Positions 7,680 to 18,205 of a stretch of DNA of 64,000 bases are shown here, piece after piece. The stretch is from Polynucleobacter sp. MG-Unter2-18 (GTDB lineage: Bacteria > Pseudomonadota > Gammaproteobacteria > Burkholderiales > Burkholderiaceae): assembly GCF_018687675.1 (NCBI RefSeq), contig NZ_CP061302.1:942192-1006191 (forward strand), read 5' to 3'. A program made the translations under genes and the position numbers. The notes under the pieces were generated by a model. It saw only the letters and a list, made by a program, of their open reading frames with translations. It was not told where the DNA came from and did not search any database. How positions within the stretch are numbered: position 1 is the first letter of the stretch; the number at the start of each line of letters is the position of its first letter.

Positions 7680-9875
7680 GTGAGTACAAGTGAGAAAAAG
7701 TCTGCATCGAATTCATCCAATACTTGGCCCAATGTGCCTGATTGTGATTTAGATGCTTGGAAAAAATCAGCCCAAAAGTCAGCGCCCAATGGTGATATTG
7801 ATAAATTGGGTTGGCAAACGCCGGACGGAATTCATCTGAAGGCTTTATATACTGCCCAAGATACTGAAGGTCTTCAATACACCCATTCTTTGCCAGGCTT
7901 TGAGCCATTTGTTCGTGGACCTCAAGCAACGATGTATTCAGTGCGACCTTGGACTATTCGTCAGTACGCTGGCTTCTCCACTGCAGAAGAGTCCAATGCG
8001 TTTTATCGCAAGGCGCTAGATGCAGGCGGGCAAGGTGTTTCTGTTGCTTTTGACTTAGCAACGCATCGTGGTTACGACTCTGATCATCCACGCGTGACTG
8101 GTGACGTTGGTAAGGCAGGTGTTGCTATTGATTCAGTTGAAGACATGAAAATCTTGTTCGATGGAATTCCACTCGATAAGGTATCTGTTTCGATGACGAT
8201 GAACGGAGCGGTACTGCCAGTATTGGCTGGTTACATCGTTGCTGGCGAAGAACAGGGCGTAAAACAAGAGTTGCTGTCAGGCACGATTCAGAATGACATT
8301 CTGAAAGAGTTTATGGTGCGCAATACTTACATTTATCCACCAGAGCCTTCAATCCGCATTATTGGCGACATCATCGAATACACCGCCAAACACATGCCCA
8401 AATTTAACTCGATCTCGATTTCGGGTTATCACATGCAAGAGGCAGGCGCAAACCAAGTACTCGAATTGGCATTCACATTGGCCGACGGTAAAGAGTACGT
8501 CAAAACAGCTTTAGCAAAAGGTTTAGATGTTGATGGCTTTGCTGGCCGACTCTCTTTCTTCTTTGCTATTGGCATGAACTTTTACCTAGAGGTCGCCAAG
8601 TTACGTGCTGCACGTCTTTTATGGTGGCGCATCATGAAGTCCTTCGAGCCAAAGAATCCAAAGTCCTTGATGTTGCGAACCCACTGCCAAACCTCTGGCT
8701 GGTCTTTAACTGAGCAGGATCCGTATAACAACGTTGTTCGCACCACAGTTGAAGCAATGGCCGCTGTATTTGGGGGCACACAATCATTGCATACCAATTC
8801 CTTTGATGAAGCGATTGCCTTACCGTCAGAGTTCTCTAGCCGTATAGCCCGAAACACTCAATTAATTCTGCAAGAAGAAACTCACATCACTAGCGTGATC
8901 GATCCATGGGCTGGTTCTTACATGATGGAAAATCTCACTCAAGAGATGGCTGATAAAGCCTGGGAGATTGTTCAAGAAGTGGACGCCATGGGCGGCATGA
9001 CCAAAGCGGTAGAGAGTGGTTGGGCTAAGCTCAAGATTGAGGCTGCAGCCGCTGAGAAACAAGCGAAGATCGATTCAGGTTCTGATGTCATTGTCGGCGT
9101 CAATAAATACAAGCTTGGAAAAGAAGACTTGGTGGATGTTTTGATGATTGACAACGATAAGGTTCGAGAAAGCCAAGTTGCTCGCCTAAAAGAGATCAAG
9201 GCGAAGCGGGACTCTAAGAAAGTAGAAGCTGCATTAGAAGCATTAACTAAAGCCGCAGAAGAAAATACTGGCAATCTATTGGAATTGGCTGTGCAGGCCA
9301 TCCGTTTGCGCGCTACGGTTGGCGAAGTTTCTGATGCATTGGAAAAAGTTTACGGGCGCCATCGCGCCGATACTCAAAAGGTGACTGGTGTGTATGCAGC
9401 TGCTTATGACTCAGCTGAAGGCTGGGATAAATTGAAGGTCGAGATCGCTGATTTCGCAAAAGACTTTGGTCGTCGTCCGCGAGTGATGATTGCCAAGCTT
9501 GGCCAAGATGGTCATGATCGCGGGGCTAAAGTAGTCGCGACCGCCTTTGCTGATTTAGGTTTTGACGTAGACATTGGGCCCTTGTTTCAGACTCCTGAAG
9601 AGTGCGCGCGTCAAGCCATTGAGAATGATGTTCATGCCTTAGGAGTTTCTACTTTGGCAGCAGGTCATAAGACTTTAGTTCCTGCCATCATTGCTGAATT
9701 GAAAAAGCAGGGTGCCGACGACATTATTGTTTTCGTGGGCGGAGTTATTCCGAGACAAGACTATGAGTTCTTATACGAGGCTGGAGTTAAGGGTATTTAC
9801 GGCCCAGGAACTCCGATTCCAGCATCTGCAAAAGATGTACTTGAGCAGATTCGTAAATCTGTAAAGCCTGATTAA
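7680..9875 (+). CDS. scpA: Methylmalonyl-CoA mutase (fused large chain)
   Basis: Adenosylcobalamin-dependent isomerase that converts (R)-methylmalonyl-CoA to succinyl-CoA. At 731 aa it carries the TIM-barrel substrate domain (about 60-560, with [31 protein letters not shown] and [12 protein letters not shown]) and a C-terminal B12 domain beginning near 598, where GQDGHDRG holds the His that replaces the benzimidazole ligand of cobalt. Start is GTG preceded by GGGAG at 7669-7673. It heads an operon with meaB, pccB, pccA and a VOC gene, defining propionyl-CoA assimilation. A vitamin B12 supply or uptake is needed but is not seen here. The single-chain form and length match the ScpA/human MUT type. 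Confidence 0.95.
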   Translation: MSTSEKKSASNSSNTWPNVPDCDLDAWKKSAQKSAPNGDIDKLGWQTPDGIHLKALYTAQDTEGLQYTHSLPGFEPFVRGPQATMYSVRPWTIRQYAGFSTAEESNAFYRKALDAGGQGVSVAFDLATHRGYDSDHPRVTGDVGKAGVAIDSVEDMKILFDGIPLDKVSVSMTMNGAVLPVLAGYIVAGEEQGVKQELLSGTIQNDILKEFMVRNTYIYPPEPSIRIIGDIIEYTAKHMPKFNSISISGYHMQEAGANQVLELAFTLADGKEYVKTALAKGLDVDGFAGRLSFFFAIGMNFYLEVAKLRAARLLWWRIMKSFEPKNPKSLMLRTHCQTSGWSLTEQDPYNNVVRTTVEAMAAVFGGTQSLHTNSFDEAIALPSEFSSRIARNTQLILQEETHITSVIDPWAGSYMMENLTQEMADKAWEIVQEVDAMGGMTKAVESGWAKLKIEAAAAEKQAKIDSGSDVIVGVNKYKLGKEDLVDVLMIDNDKVRESQVARLKEIKAKRDSKKVEAALEALTKAAEENTGNLLELAVQAIRLRATVGEVSDALEKVYGRHRADTQKVTGVYAAAYDSAEGWDKLKVEIADFAKDFGRRPRVMIAKLGQDGHDRGAKVVATAFADLGFDVDIGPLFQTPEECARQAIENDVHALGVSTLAAGHKTLVPAIIAELKKQGADDIIVFVGGVIPRQDYEFLYEAGVKGIYGPGTPIPASAKDVLEQIRKSVKPD

Positions 9876-9897
9876 TTCTAAATAAAAAGAAATCAGC

Positions 9898-10923
9898 ATG
9901 CTCAATGCGGTAGACCAAGCCTTGGTGAATGATCTCACTGGTGCGCCCTCATCGGCGCAGCGCAGAGCATTGGCCAAGATCATTACTTTGCTTGAATCTA
10001 CCCGCATGGATCATCGTCATCGTGCTGATGAGGTTCTCAACACTTTATTACCAAAGACAGGTAAGTCATTTCGCTTGGGCATATCAGGCGTACCTGGTGT
10101 TGGTAAATCTACTCTCATCGAAACACTAGGCTTGGATTTAATTGCAAAAGGCCATCGTGTTGCGGTTCTAGCCATTGATCCATCTTCGAGCTTATCGGGC
10201 GGCTCTATTTTGGGTGATAAGACTCGTATGGAGAGATTATCTGTTCTGGATAACGCCTTTATTCGTCCGAGTCCTTCATCCTGCACATTGGGTGGCGTAG
10301 CCGAGAAAACTCGTGAGGCAATGTTGGTTGCTGAGGCTGCAGGATTTGACATTGTGATTGTTGAAACCGTAGGCGTAGGTCAAAGTGAAATTGCCGTTGC
10401 CGGTATGACCGATATGTTTCTCTTATTGCAACTACCTAATGCAGGCGATGATCTACAAGCAATTAAAAAAGGTGTGATGGAAATTGCAGATCTGATTGTG
10501 ATTAATAAGGTGGATATTGATCCCGATGCCGCTATGCGCGCGCAATTGTTTATCACCAGCTCTTTGCGACTATTAGGCTTTCAAGGTAACCCTGACCATG
10601 CCACACATCACTTGGAGAATTGGCATCCTACTGTTATGACTATGAGCGCCTTAGAAGGTAATGGCGTTCCTGAGTTGTGGGAAAAAATTCTGCATTTTCA
10701 GAAGTTACAAAACGCCAATGGCCAATTAGCATCTCGCCGTAAGCAACAAGCGGGGGCTTGGATGTGGGATCGAATCGATGCGGGCCTCAAAAATGCTTTT
10801 CAGAATCACCCAGCAGTACAAGCACTTTTACCCAGCCTGAGCGCTGAGGTGAATCAAGGAACTATGGCCGCCTCTGTTGCTGCGAGACGTTTGCTCGAGG
10901 CAATGGGCCACGAATTTTTCTAA
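9898..10923 (+). CDS. meaB: Methylmalonyl-CoA mutase-associated GTPase MeaB (ArgK-type)
   Basis: G3E-family GTPase that protects and reloads methylmalonyl-CoA mutase with intact adenosylcobalamin. The 341-aa protein has a P-loop GVPGVGKST (about 64-72), the Asp/Ser-rich [20 protein letters not shown] segment split over 93-112 that couples to cofactor transfer, ETVGVGQSE (switch) and the guanine-specificity motif NKVD. It begins 22 bp after the mutase gene and its end is 10 bp before pccB, so it is part of the same operon. This pairing is the standard arrangement and leaves little doubt about the role. Confidence 0.95.
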   Translation: MLNAVDQALVNDLTGAPSSAQRRALAKIITLLESTRMDHRHRADEVLNTLLPKTGKSFRLGISGVPGVGKSTLIETLGLDLIAKGHRVAVLAIDPSSSLSGGSILGDKTRMERLSVLDNAFIRPSPSSCTLGGVAEKTREAMLVAEAAGFDIVIVETVGVGQSEIAVAGMTDMFLLLQLPNAGDDLQAIKKGVMEIADLIVINKVDIDPDAAMRAQLFITSSLRLLGFQGNPDHATHHLENWHPTVMTMSALEGNGVPELWEKILHFQKLQNANGQLASRRKQQAGAWMWDRIDAGLKNAFQNHPAVQALLPSLSAEVNQGTMAASVAARRLLEAMGHEFF

Positions 10924-10933
10924 GGGAATAGTT

Positions 10934-12466
10934 ATGAAAGAAATCATTCAACAGCTAGAAGCAAAGCGTGAGCTCGCCAGATTAGGTGGTGGGCAAAAGC
11001 GTATTGCTGCTCAACACTCCAAAGGTAAGTTAACTGCACGCGAGCGTATTGAGCTCTTGCTTGATGCCGGCACCTTTGAAGAGTGGGATATGTTTGTTGA
11101 GCATCGTTGTCATGACTTTGGTATGGCTGATCAGACCGTTCCCGGTGATGGCGTCGTTACAGGCTACGGCATGATCAATGGTCGCTTAGTCTTTGTATTT
11201 TCACAGGACTTTACCGTGCTGGGCGGCTCGCTTTCTGAGGCCCATGCCGAGAAAATTTGCAAGATCATGGATCAGGCACTCAAAGTAGGCGCACCTGTAA
11301 TCGGTTTAAATGATTCTGGTGGCGCACGTATTCAAGAGGGCGTTGCTTCCTTAGGTGGCTATGCTGAAATTTTCCAGCGCAATGTCACCGCTTCGGGCGT
11401 AATTCCACAGATCTCCTTGATCATGGGCCCATCAGCGGGCGGCGCTGTTTACTCACCCGCACTCACAGACTTCATCTTTATGGTGAAGGACAGTTCTTAT
11501 ATGTTTGTGACGGGCCCAGAAGTCGTGAAGACGGTGACGCACGAGGATGTCACTGCTGAAGAGCTTGGTGGCGCAATAACTCACTCGACTATTTCAGGGG
11601 TTTGCGACCTCGCCTTTGATAATGATGTTGATGCCATCATGATGCTTCGTCGCTTCTTTAACTATCTTCCATTATCTAATCGTGAAAAGCCGCCCATGAT
11701 TAATGGGGCGCAGCGTACCGAAGAGCCTGATTACTCGCTCGATACCTTGGTGCCAAGCAACCCTAATCAACCTTACGATATGAAAGAGTTGATTGGAAAA
11801 ATTGTCGATGATGGTGAGTTCTTTGAGCTCCAGCCAGATTACGCTAAAAATATCTTGATCGGTTTTGCGCGCATGGAAGGTCGCTCGATTGGCATCGTCG
11901 CTAACCAGCCTTTGGTTTTAGCTGGCTGCTTAGATATCAAAGCCTCTATCAAGGCTGCACGTTTTGTTCGCTTTTGCGACGCTTTCAATATTCCGGTAGT
12001 GACCCTAGTTGATGTACCAGGATTTATGCCAGGTACATCTCAAGAATATGGCGGCATTATTAAGCATGGTGCCAAGTTGCTTTACGCTTATGCGGATTGC
12101 ACCGTTCCTAAGGTCACGCTAATCACTCGCAAGGCTTATGGTGGAGCCTATGACGTGATGGCCTCTAAACACTTGCGTGGTGATGTGAACTTTGCTTGGC
12201 CGTCAGCTGAAATTGCCGTGATGGGCCCAAAAGGGGCTGTTGAAATTATTTTCCGCGAAGAAAAATCTGACCCGGCAAAAATTGCGGCTCGGGAAGCAGA
12301 GTACAAGGCTAAGTTTGCCAATCCATTTGTAGCTGGTCGTCGTGGCTATATCGATGATGTGATCCTACCCCATGAGACACGTAAGCGTATCTCAAGGTCT
12401 TTGGCAATGCTCAAGGATAAGGTGCTCACCAATCCATCGCGCAAACACGGCAATATTCCTCTTTAA
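10934..12466 (+). CDS. pccB: Propionyl-CoA carboxylase beta chain (carboxyltransferase)
   Basis: Carboxyltransferase subunit that moves CO2 from biotin to propionyl-CoA, giving methylmalonyl-CoA. The chosen ATG (10934) has AAGGGA 7-12 bases upstream and gives a 510-aa protein starting [20 protein letters not shown]; an in-frame ATG at 10877 would overlap meaB. Two crotonase-like halves are visible: the N-half with [17 protein letters not shown] and the oxyanion-hole [16 protein letters not shown], and the C-half with [20 protein letters not shown] and [10 protein letters not shown]. It lies 15 bp ahead of the alpha-subunit gene. Context with the mutase makes propionyl-CoA the likely substrate, though acetyl-CoA activity cannot be ruled out. 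Confidence 0.94.
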   Translation: MKEIIQQLEAKRELARLGGGQKRIAAQHSKGKLTARERIELLLDAGTFEEWDMFVEHRCHDFGMADQTVPGDGVVTGYGMINGRLVFVFSQDFTVLGGSLSEAHAEKICKIMDQALKVGAPVIGLNDSGGARIQEGVASLGGYAEIFQRNVTASGVIPQISLIMGPSAGGAVYSPALTDFIFMVKDSSYMFVTGPEVVKTVTHEDVTAEELGGAITHSTISGVCDLAFDNDVDAIMMLRRFFNYLPLSNREKPPMINGAQRTEEPDYSLDTLVPSNPNQPYDMKELIGKIVDDGEFFELQPDYAKNILIGFARMEGRSIGIVANQPLVLAGCLDIKASIKAARFVRFCDAFNIPVVTLVDVPGFMPGTSQEYGGIIKHGAKLLYAYADCTVPKVTLITRKAYGGAYDVMASKHLRGDVNFAWPSAEIAVMGPKGAVEIIFREEKSDPAKIAAREAEYKAKFANPFVAGRRGYIDDVILPHETRKRISRSLAMLKDKVLTNPSRKHGNIPL

Positions 12467-12481
12467 GGCGCCGAAATAATC

Positions 12482-14518
12482 ATGACTACGAAAATGTTTA
12501 AGAAAATTTTGATTGCTAACCGCGGCGAGATTGCTTGCCGTGTGATGAAAACCGCTAAAAAGATGGGCATTAAGACAGTTGCTGTCTACTCTGAAGCTGA
12601 TAAAGAAGCACGTCATGTTCAGATGGCTGATGAAGCGGTTTGTATCGGGCCTGCACCTTCACGTGAATCTTATCTAGTGATGGATCGTATTATTCAGGCC
12701 TGTAAAGAGACAGGCGCCGAAGCGGTTCACCCTGGCTACGGTTTCTTATCGGAGAACGAGCAATTTGCACGTCGTTGTGAGGAAGAGGGGATTATTTTTA
12801 TTGGCCCCAAGCATCAATCTATCGCAGCAATGGGTGACAAGATTGCTTCCAAGAAGCTTGCCTTAGAGGCCAAGGTTAATACGATTCCCGGATTTAATGA
12901 AGCGATTGAAAAAGCGGAAGATGCTGTCAAGATTGCTCAGGGTATTGGTTATCCCGTCATGATTAAGGCGTCTGCAGGCGGTGGCGGCAAAGGTTTACGT
13001 GTTGCCTTTAACGACAAAGAGGCTTTCGAGGGATTTACAGCCTGCCGTACTGAAGCTCTTAATAGCTTCGGCGATGATCGTGTCTTTATTGAAAAATTTG
13101 TTGAAGGCCCTCGTCATATCGAGATTCAGGTGCTGGGCGATGCACATGGCAATATCGTGTATCTCGGTGAGCGTGATTGCTCGATTCAGCGACGTCATCA
13201 AAAGGTGATTGAAGAGGCGCCGTCTCCATTTATTGATCCCGCAACCCGCAAGGCCATGGGCGAGCAAGCCGTTGCTTTAGCAAAGGCAGTTAACTATCAA
13301 TCAGCTGGTACCGTAGAGTTCGTAGTAGGTAAAGATAAGTCCTTTTACTTCCTTGAGATGAATACCCGTTTACAAGTTGAGCACCCAGTGACTGAAGGTA
13401 TTACTGGTCTTGATTTAGTCGAGCAGATGATTCGTGTGGCTGCTGGTGAAAAGCTAGCATTCAAGCAGGAAGATATTAAGCTCGATGGTTGGTCGATGGA
13501 GTGCCGTATTAACGCAGATGATCCATTTCGTAACTTCTTGCCCTCAACAGGCCGACTAGTCAAATACCGCCCACCAGCAGAGCTAGATGGTGTGCGGGTA
13601 GATACAGGCGTTTATGAGGGCGGTGAAATCCCGATGTATTACGACTCCATGATTGCCAAATTGATTGTGCATGGCAAGGATCGTACTGAGGCAATTGAAA
13701 AAATGCGCGCTGCGCTCAATGACTTTGTCATTCGCGGCATCCACTCAAACATTCCTTTTCAAGCAGCTTTATTGCAGCACCCACGCTTTGTATCTGGCGA
13801 CTTTACTACCGGCTTTATTGCTGAAGAGTACCCTGATGGATTCAAAAAGGATTCTGTACAACCTTCGGACTCTCAGCGTTTGGCAGCCCTAGCGGCATTT
13901 ATGCGTTATCGCTACCTTGAGCATATCAAAATGATTGATGGTCAGTTGGCAGGTCATGAGATGACCATTGCTAAGAAATTTGTAGTGGTTACAGGATCAC
14001 GCGTCGGATCACATGATGTAATGCAAGAAGTCCCTGTTCGTGTTGATCTAAAGGATGGCGTCTATTCGGTTTATGTTGAAGAGGAAAGCGATGTTAGTCG
14101 TTACAACATCGTTAGCGATTGGCGCCCAGGACAAATTTGCTTGCATGCAACAATCAATGGCACTCATAAAATCACTGCACAGGTAGAGCGTAATGATGTG
14201 AAATACACCCTCGTTTTAGACGGTGCGCATTACGAGTGTATGGTCTTAAGCCCATTAGGTGCTGAACTTCAGCGCCGTATGCTGAAGAAAGTTCCGCCAG
14301 ACACTTCCAAATTAGTCATGTCACCAATGCCAGGTCTGTTGACTAATATTTCCGTCAAAGTTGGCGAGGCTGTTACAGCTGGGCAGAAATTGGCTGCAAT
14401 TGAAGCAATGAAGATGGAGAACACGCTGGTTGCTGCTCAGGATGGTGTAGTTGCTGAAATATGCGCCAATATTGGTGAAAGTTTGGCCGTCGATCAGTTG
14501 ATCATTCGCTTTGAATAA
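12482..14518 (+). CDS. pccA: Propionyl-CoA carboxylase alpha chain (biotin carboxylase + biotin carrier)
   Basis: Biotin carboxylase and biotin carrier in one 678-aa chain. The N-terminal domain begins [16 protein letters not shown]; the ATP-grasp glycine loop [12 protein letters not shown] is near 165-176 and the active-site region [16 protein letters not shown] near 291-306. The middle part is the BT linker domain for docking PccB. The C-terminal biotinyl domain has AMKME with the biotin-accepting Lys at about residue 644, 34 residues from the end, as is usual. ATP and bicarbonate carboxylate biotin here and PccB passes the carboxyl to propionyl-CoA. The next gene starts 8 bp later. Confidence 0.95.
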   Translation: MTTKMFKKILIANRGEIACRVMKTAKKMGIKTVAVYSEADKEARHVQMADEAVCIGPAPSRESYLVMDRIIQACKETGAEAVHPGYGFLSENEQFARRCEEEGIIFIGPKHQSIAAMGDKIASKKLALEAKVNTIPGFNEAIEKAEDAVKIAQGIGYPVMIKASAGGGGKGLRVAFNDKEAFEGFTACRTEALNSFGDDRVFIEKFVEGPRHIEIQVLGDAHGNIVYLGERDCSIQRRHQKVIEEAPSPFIDPATRKAMGEQAVALAKAVNYQSAGTVEFVVGKDKSFYFLEMNTRLQVEHPVTEGITGLDLVEQMIRVAAGEKLAFKQEDIKLDGWSMECRINADDPFRNFLPSTGRLVKYRPPAELDGVRVDTGVYEGGEIPMYYDSMIAKLIVHGKDRTEAIEKMRAALNDFVIRGIHSNIPFQAALLQHPRFVSGDFTTGFIAEEYPDGFKKDSVQPSDSQRLAALAAFMRYRYLEHIKMIDGQLAGHEMTIAKKFVVVTGSRVGSHDVMQEVPVRVDLKDGVYSVYVEEESDVSRYNIVSDWRPGQICLHATINGTHKITAQVERNDVKYTLVLDGAHYECMVLSPLGAELQRRMLKKVPPDTSKLVMSPMPGLLTNISVKVGEAVTAGQKLAAIEAMKMENTLVAAQDGVVAEICANIGESLAVDQLIIRFE

Positions 14519-14526
14519 GGCCAGTC

Positions 14527-14991
14527 ATGACTAAACCATTCAAGATATTAGGGATTCAGCAGATTGCTATTGGCGGCGAAGATAAGGATCGTCTACGCAA
14601 GCTTTGGGTTGACTTATTGGGCTTTGAGTACAAGAGTACTTTTGTATCTGAGCGTGAGAACGTAGATGAAGATATTTGCGCTATCGGTAAAGGGGCTCAC
14701 GAGATTGAAGTGGATTTGATGCAACCATTTGATATTGAAAAGAAGCCAGCTGTTCATCAAACACCACTTAATCACATTGGTTTATGGGTTGATGATCTTC
14801 CTAGGGCTGTCGAATGGTTATCTGCACAAGGTCTTCGTTTTGCTCCTGGTGGGATACGCAAGGGTGCAGCTGGCTATGACATTACTTTTGTTCATCCCAA
14901 AGGTAATGAAGAGTTTCCATTTTGCGGTGAGGGTGTGTTGATTGAGCTTGTTCAAGCGCCGCCAGATATCATTGCGGGTCTGAGTTCTTAA
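14527..14991 (+). CDS. VOC-family metalloprotein, probable methylmalonyl-CoA epimerase
   Basis: A 154-aa vicinal-oxygen-chelate protein of two beta-alpha-beta-beta-beta repeats. Position right after mutase, MeaB, PccB and PccA suggests methylmalonyl-CoA epimerase, needed because the carboxylase makes the S form and the mutase uses the R form. Candidate metal ligands are Gln12 (IQQIAIGG), Glu59 or Glu61, His83 ([10 protein letters not shown]) and Glu140 (VLIELVQAP). The first ligand is usually His in characterised epimerases; Gln there resembles human glyoxalase I, so lactoylglutathione-lyase-type chemistry is the main alternative. The fold is clear, while the exact reaction rests on gene context. 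Confidence 0.72.
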   Translation: MTKPFKILGIQQIAIGGEDKDRLRKLWVDLLGFEYKSTFVSERENVDEDICAIGKGAHEIEVDLMQPFDIEKKPAVHQTPLNHIGLWVDDLPRAVEWLSAQGLRFAPGGIRKGAAGYDITFVHPKGNEEFPFCGEGVLIELVQAPPDIIAGLSS

Positions 14992-15009
14992 ATAACTAGA
15001 GAGTCCCAA

Positions 15010-15732
15010 TTGACCCATATATTGGCCATCGACACCTCATCAGCTTGGTGTTCGGTGGCTTTATCTTTAAACGATGCTGCGCCAATAGTTCGCCACCAAA
15101 ATGTGTCAGCTGGCGCCAGTCAACTTTTGCTGCCTTGGGTACAAGAGTTGTTATCTGAAGCCTCAATTGAACTTGCCGACCTCGATGCCATTGCAATAGG
15201 AATCGGGCCTGGAGCCTTTACAGGTGTCCGTCTTGGGGTTGCTGCTGTTCAGGGTTTGGCAACAGCAGCTCGCTTGCCGGTAATTCCAGTTGCTAGCCTA
15301 GATGCCATTGCCAGCCAACTAGTTCAAACTTCTGCATTTATTACCTCTGGAGCCCAGTCTTTTGTCATTGCTGTTGATGCTCGAATGCAAGAGGTTTACT
15401 GGGCCAGCTATCAACTGGGATCAACTCTATTGCCTCAGCGCCAGGGTGATATTCATCTGACCGCTCCAGAGGGAGTCGAGCTCTTGCAGATTGATTTTTT
15501 AGCGGGTAGTGCAATTACGGAGTTTGGTGATTGTCTCTTTACTAGTGCTCCCAGCCCATTTTCTAGCACTCATCTTGATTCAAGTATCGGGGTCAATGCC
15601 TTAGGTGTTTTAGCTTGCGCCAAAGATATGTGGAGTAAGGGTCTGCAACAAGATGTTCACCTATTAGAGCCCTTATATATACGCAATAAGGTAGCGCTGA
15701 CCTATGCGGAGCGTAGTCAACAGCATGGTTGA
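15010..15732 (+). CDS. tsaB: tRNA threonylcarbamoyladenosine biosynthesis protein TsaB
   Basis: Partner of the TsaD/TsaE complex that adds threonylcarbamoyl to A37 of ANN-decoding tRNAs; TsaB is the inactive ASKHA-fold paralogue acting as dimer platform. The 240-aa protein starts ILAIDTSSAWCSVALS and has the family block DAIAIGIGPGAFTGVRLGVAAVQGLA (read as about 58-83), followed by ASLDAIA. ATG/TTG choice: the frame opens at TTG 15010 after GAGAGTCC, which acts as a weak ribosome site. The 3' end overlaps rimI, the conserved order in proteobacteria, so the two are translationally coupled. Confidence 0.9.
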   Translation: MTHILAIDTSSAWCSVALSLNDAAPIVRHQNVSAGASQLLLPWVQELLSEASIELADLDAIAIGIGPGAFTGVRLGVAAVQGLATAARLPVIPVASLDAIASQLVQTSAFITSGAQSFVIAVDARMQEVYWASYQLGSTLLPQRQGDIHLTAPEGVELLQIDFLAGSAITEFGDCLFTSAPSPFSSTHLDSSIGVNALGVLACAKDMWSKGLQQDVHLLEPLYIRNKVALTYAERSQQHG

Positions 15733-16270
15733 TAGCCTTCACTCTGCGCAATCGAATACTGAAGGTATTTCAGAGCTTTCTTTTCTGCCTATGGCTGCTG
15801 CAGATTTAGATTCCGTGATTGCTATCGAATCTGTTTCGCATATTCATCCATGGACTAAAGGTAATTTTTCAGACTCATTGGCTGCAGGTCATTGGGCTTA
15901 TTGTGTGAGACCCCAATTAGCAGATCCAGTAAAAGGTAGTTATTTAGACCCAGATATTCTTTGGGCCTATTGCATCCTATTTCCAGCTGTGGATGAGTTA
16001 CATCTTCTGAATATTACGGTTTCACCAAAATTACGTCGCTTGGGTATCGGCGTAAAAATGATGAATGCGATTGAGGGCGTCGCTGCCCAACAAAATATGC
16101 CCCGAATTATTTTAGAAGTTCGGCCCAGCAACGTAGCAGCCCTTCAGCTCTATCAAAGTCTCGGGTATGAGCAGATTGGTTTGCGAAAAAATTATTACCC
16201 AGTGGATGCTGCCAATGGCTTACGTGAAGATGCGCTAGTTTTGGCTAAATCGATTAAGCTTGAGGCATGA
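15725..16270 (+). CDS. rimI: Ribosomal protein S18 alanine N-acetyltransferase RimI
   Basis: GNAT-family N-acetyltransferase that acetylates the N-terminal Ala of ribosomal protein S18. The acetyl-CoA pyrophosphate-binding signature is visible as SPKLRRLGIGVKMMNAIEG (Q/RxxGxG/A-type), followed by ILEVRPSNVAALQLYQSLGYEQIGLRKNYYP, which is highly typical when read in two parts around VRPSN and LGYEQIG. ATG 15725 overlaps the tsaB stop by 8 bp; an upstream in-frame ATG at 15704 is also possible and neither has a clearly superior ribosome site. The tsaB-rimI linkage supports the assignment. Confidence 0.88.
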   Translation: MVDSLHSAQSNTEGISELSFLPMAAADLDSVIAIESVSHIHPWTKGNFSDSLAAGHWAYCVRPQLADPVKGSYLDPDILWAYCILFPAVDELHLLNITVSPKLRRLGIGVKMMNAIEGVAAQQNMPRIILEVRPSNVAALQLYQSLGYEQIGLRKNYYPVDAANGLREDALVLAKSIKLEA

Positions 16271-16827
16271 ATATGAGTACAAATTCAAGCTTTCTTAAAG
16301 AAATGGGTATCACCGAGTGGACATCGCGCGATGCCGCCCCTGAACTTGCTCAAACGATTCTTGCTGCCGAGGTGAGTAATAATCAGCTTGGTGGGGTTAC
16401 CTCTGAATTGCCTGTAGTTGCACGGGTGCAAGAGCGTAGATCGTCTGGAATATGGTGGTTTTTTGGCAATAAACCTCAGGGTGATGCTGAAATTCTGTTT
16501 CAGAACACCATTCGGGTTCTCGGTTTAACGCCACAAGAGTGGTCTTGGAAAAATCCTGCGGACAAATTCAATCCCGAGCAATTGCCACAAGATGGAACAC
16601 CCATAGTTGCCCTAGCGTTTGGTGGTGCTGCGGCACAAAAATTATCGGGTGAACGTGATGGGTTGCCAGAGCTTCGAGAGACTGTCTTAGCAATTAATGC
16701 TGACGGTGCGGAGGATCTGCCGCTGATAGCTACTTTTGAATTAAATCAATTGCTTTCAAGACCAAAGGATAAGGCGCTATTCTGGCAAGATCTACTGCTT
16801 GCTAAATCAGTGTTACAAAATATCTAA
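16267..16827 (+). CDS. Degenerate family 4 uracil-DNA glycosylase-like protein, probably not a glycosylase
   Basis: A 186-aa protein beginning inside the rimI stop (ATGA overlap). I recognise weak but collinear similarity to family 4 (Fe-S) uracil-DNA glycosylases: residues 112-127 (PIVALAFGGAAAQKLS) match the strand-helix usually read as VILALGRFAAQALL, and 152-177 (PLIATFELNQLL, then SRPKDKALFWQDLLLA) match the C-terminal block normally containing HPAYLLRSPEDKxxxWEDL. But the catalytic GEAPG loop is replaced (WWFFGNKPQGD, 63-73), the HPAYLL His is gone, and the protein has no cysteine at all, so no iron-sulfur cluster is possible. Many beta-proteobacteria carry an intact enzyme at this place. 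The remaining function, if any, is unknown. Confidence 0.6.
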   Translation: MNMSTNSSFLKEMGITEWTSRDAAPELAQTILAAEVSNNQLGGVTSELPVVARVQERRSSGIWWFFGNKPQGDAEILFQNTIRVLGLTPQEWSWKNPADKFNPEQLPQDGTPIVALAFGGAAAQKLSGERDGLPELRETVLAINADGAEDLPLIATFELNQLLSRPKDKALFWQDLLLAKSVLQNI

Positions 16828-16836
16828 GCCTTGGGC

Positions 16837-18156
16837 TTAGTGCTTGTGTTCACCAATTAAATGCATGGAGTCGTATTCAGCTTGGTTGGCAGCGTGACGT
16901 TTAATGACTAGCCACATGATCGCGCTCACTACTACGCCAAAGCCAATAATGACCGCCTGAATTGGAACATCCAACCAAATCAATCCGGAGTAAATTAGCA
17001 GCATCATCAAAACAGAAATATTTTCATTAAAGTTTTGAACTGCAATAGAGTGACCGGCAGACATCAACACATGCCCACGATGCTGAAGGAGGGCATTCAT
17101 AGGCACTACAAAGTAGCCCGCTAACCAGCCCACCAAAATCAATAAGAAGTACGCTGGTACTAATTTGAGCGAAAGCTCAAACTTGCCGACAGTCAAGACT
17201 GTAATATTAGGCAACATATCTGAGTTATAGATGGCCATGACGCAAACGACTAAACCCATGGCAATGCCGTAAGGCAGAACCTTGAGTGAACTTCTAAGAG
17301 GTATTCGCCAAGCAGCATATACAGCCCCTCCGGCAACTCCAAATGCAGATATTGCTTGGAGAATGGCGCCTTGGGATAGGGTCATATGAAGGGCTACCTG
17401 AGCCCACTTAATCACAATAAATTGCAAAGTGGCACCAGCCCCCCAAAACAGAGTTGTAACCGCCAATGAAATTTGGCCAAGACGATCAGCCCAAAGCGTC
17501 TTAAAGCAGATAGAAAAATCTTTTATTAACTCGATTGGATTGGTCTTTTGCGACTCGTAGCGAGCCCCAGTATCGGGGATGCGTAAATTGATGAGTGCTG
17601 CCAAAACATAAATCATCATGATGATCATGATGGCGGACTCCGCTGCGGTATCGATGCCAGTTTCTAGGATGGGCACGTCAAATCTGAGGAGACTTTCAGA
17701 TACCGATTTGCTGATCAAGACTCCGCCAAGAACTGTACCCATGATGATGGAGCCTACCGTAAGACCCTCGATCCAGCCATTGGCTGCTACCAGCTTTTCA
17801 GGTGGGAGTAATTCAGTGAGGATGCCGTATTTGGCAGGAGAGTAGGCAGCTGCACCCAAACCTACAATCGCATAGGCTAACAAGGGATGGCTTCCAAATA
17901 GCATGACTACACAACCGACAAATTTAATCGTATTAGTGATGAACATGACATTGCCCTTTGGGCGGGAGTCCGCAAAGGCCCCCACAAAGGCTGCCAGCAA
18001 CACATAAGAGAGAACGAAGAATAATTTGAGTAAAGGCGTCATCCAGGCCGGAGCGCTAAGCTGGACCAATAGGGCGATTGCTGCGATCAGCAATGCGTTA
18101 TCAGCAAGCGACGAAAAAAATTGCGCCGCCATAATGATGTAAAAACTACGGTTCAT
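16837..18156 (-). CDS. lplT: Lysophospholipid transporter LplT (MFS)
   Basis: A 439-aa inner-membrane major-facilitator protein. LplT flips lysophospholipids inward for reacylation by Aas. It starts with MNRSFYIIMAAQFFSSLADNALLIAAIALL (a first membrane helix of which the FSSLADNAL part is characteristic), and at least eleven hydrophobic segments follow, with AFVGAFADSRPKGNVMF as the loop 2-3 MFS signature and GLGAAAYSPAKYGILTELLP as a conserved block. The gene stands alone, 49 bp from the divergent alr start and 9 bp from the converging upstream gene. No aas gene is nearby. In related genomes lplT next to alr is common. Confidence 0.9.
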   Translation of the reverse strand: MNRSFYIIMAAQFFSSLADNALLIAAIALLVQLSAPAWMTPLLKLFFVLSYVLLAAFVGAFADSRPKGNVMFITNTIKFVGCVVMLFGSHPLLAYAIVGLGAAAYSPAKYGILTELLPPEKLVAANGWIEGLTVGSIIMGTVLGGVLISKSVSESLLRFDVPILETGIDTAAESAIMIIMMIYVLAALINLRIPDTGARYESQKTNPIELIKDFSICFKTLWADRLGQISLAVTTLFWGAGATLQFIVIKWAQVALHMTLSQGAILQAISAFGVAGGAVYAAWRIPLRSSLKVLPYGIAMGLVVCVMAIYNSDMLPNITVLTVGKFELSLKLVPAYFLLILVGWLAGYFVVPMNALLQHRGHVLMSAGHSIAVQNFNENISVLMMLLIYSGLIWLDVPIQAVIIGFGVVVSAIMWLVIKRHAANQAEYDSMHLIGEHKH

Positions 18157-18191
18157 TCGTACAATCTAGTCATTAAAGTAATTAAAACATG

Positions 18192-18200
18192 AAAGGAGGG
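18192..18200 (+). promoter_or_regulatory. Unusually complete Shine-Dalgarno site for alr
   Basis: AAAGGAGGG lies 5 bases before ATG 18206 and matches nearly the whole anti-Shine-Dalgarno tail. Most genes in this window have much weaker sites, so strong initiation of alr is expected and the start choice is secure. Confidence 0.8.
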
Positions 18201-18205
18201 TGTAA

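Noticed and set aside
10877..10933. Upstream in-frame start for pccB
   Set aside because: It would overlap the end of meaB by 47 bp; ATG 10934 has a ribosome site and the expected N-terminus.
16267..16827. Calling this gene an active uracil-DNA glycosylase
   Set aside because: The catalytic loop, the HPAYLL His and all Fe-S cysteines are absent.
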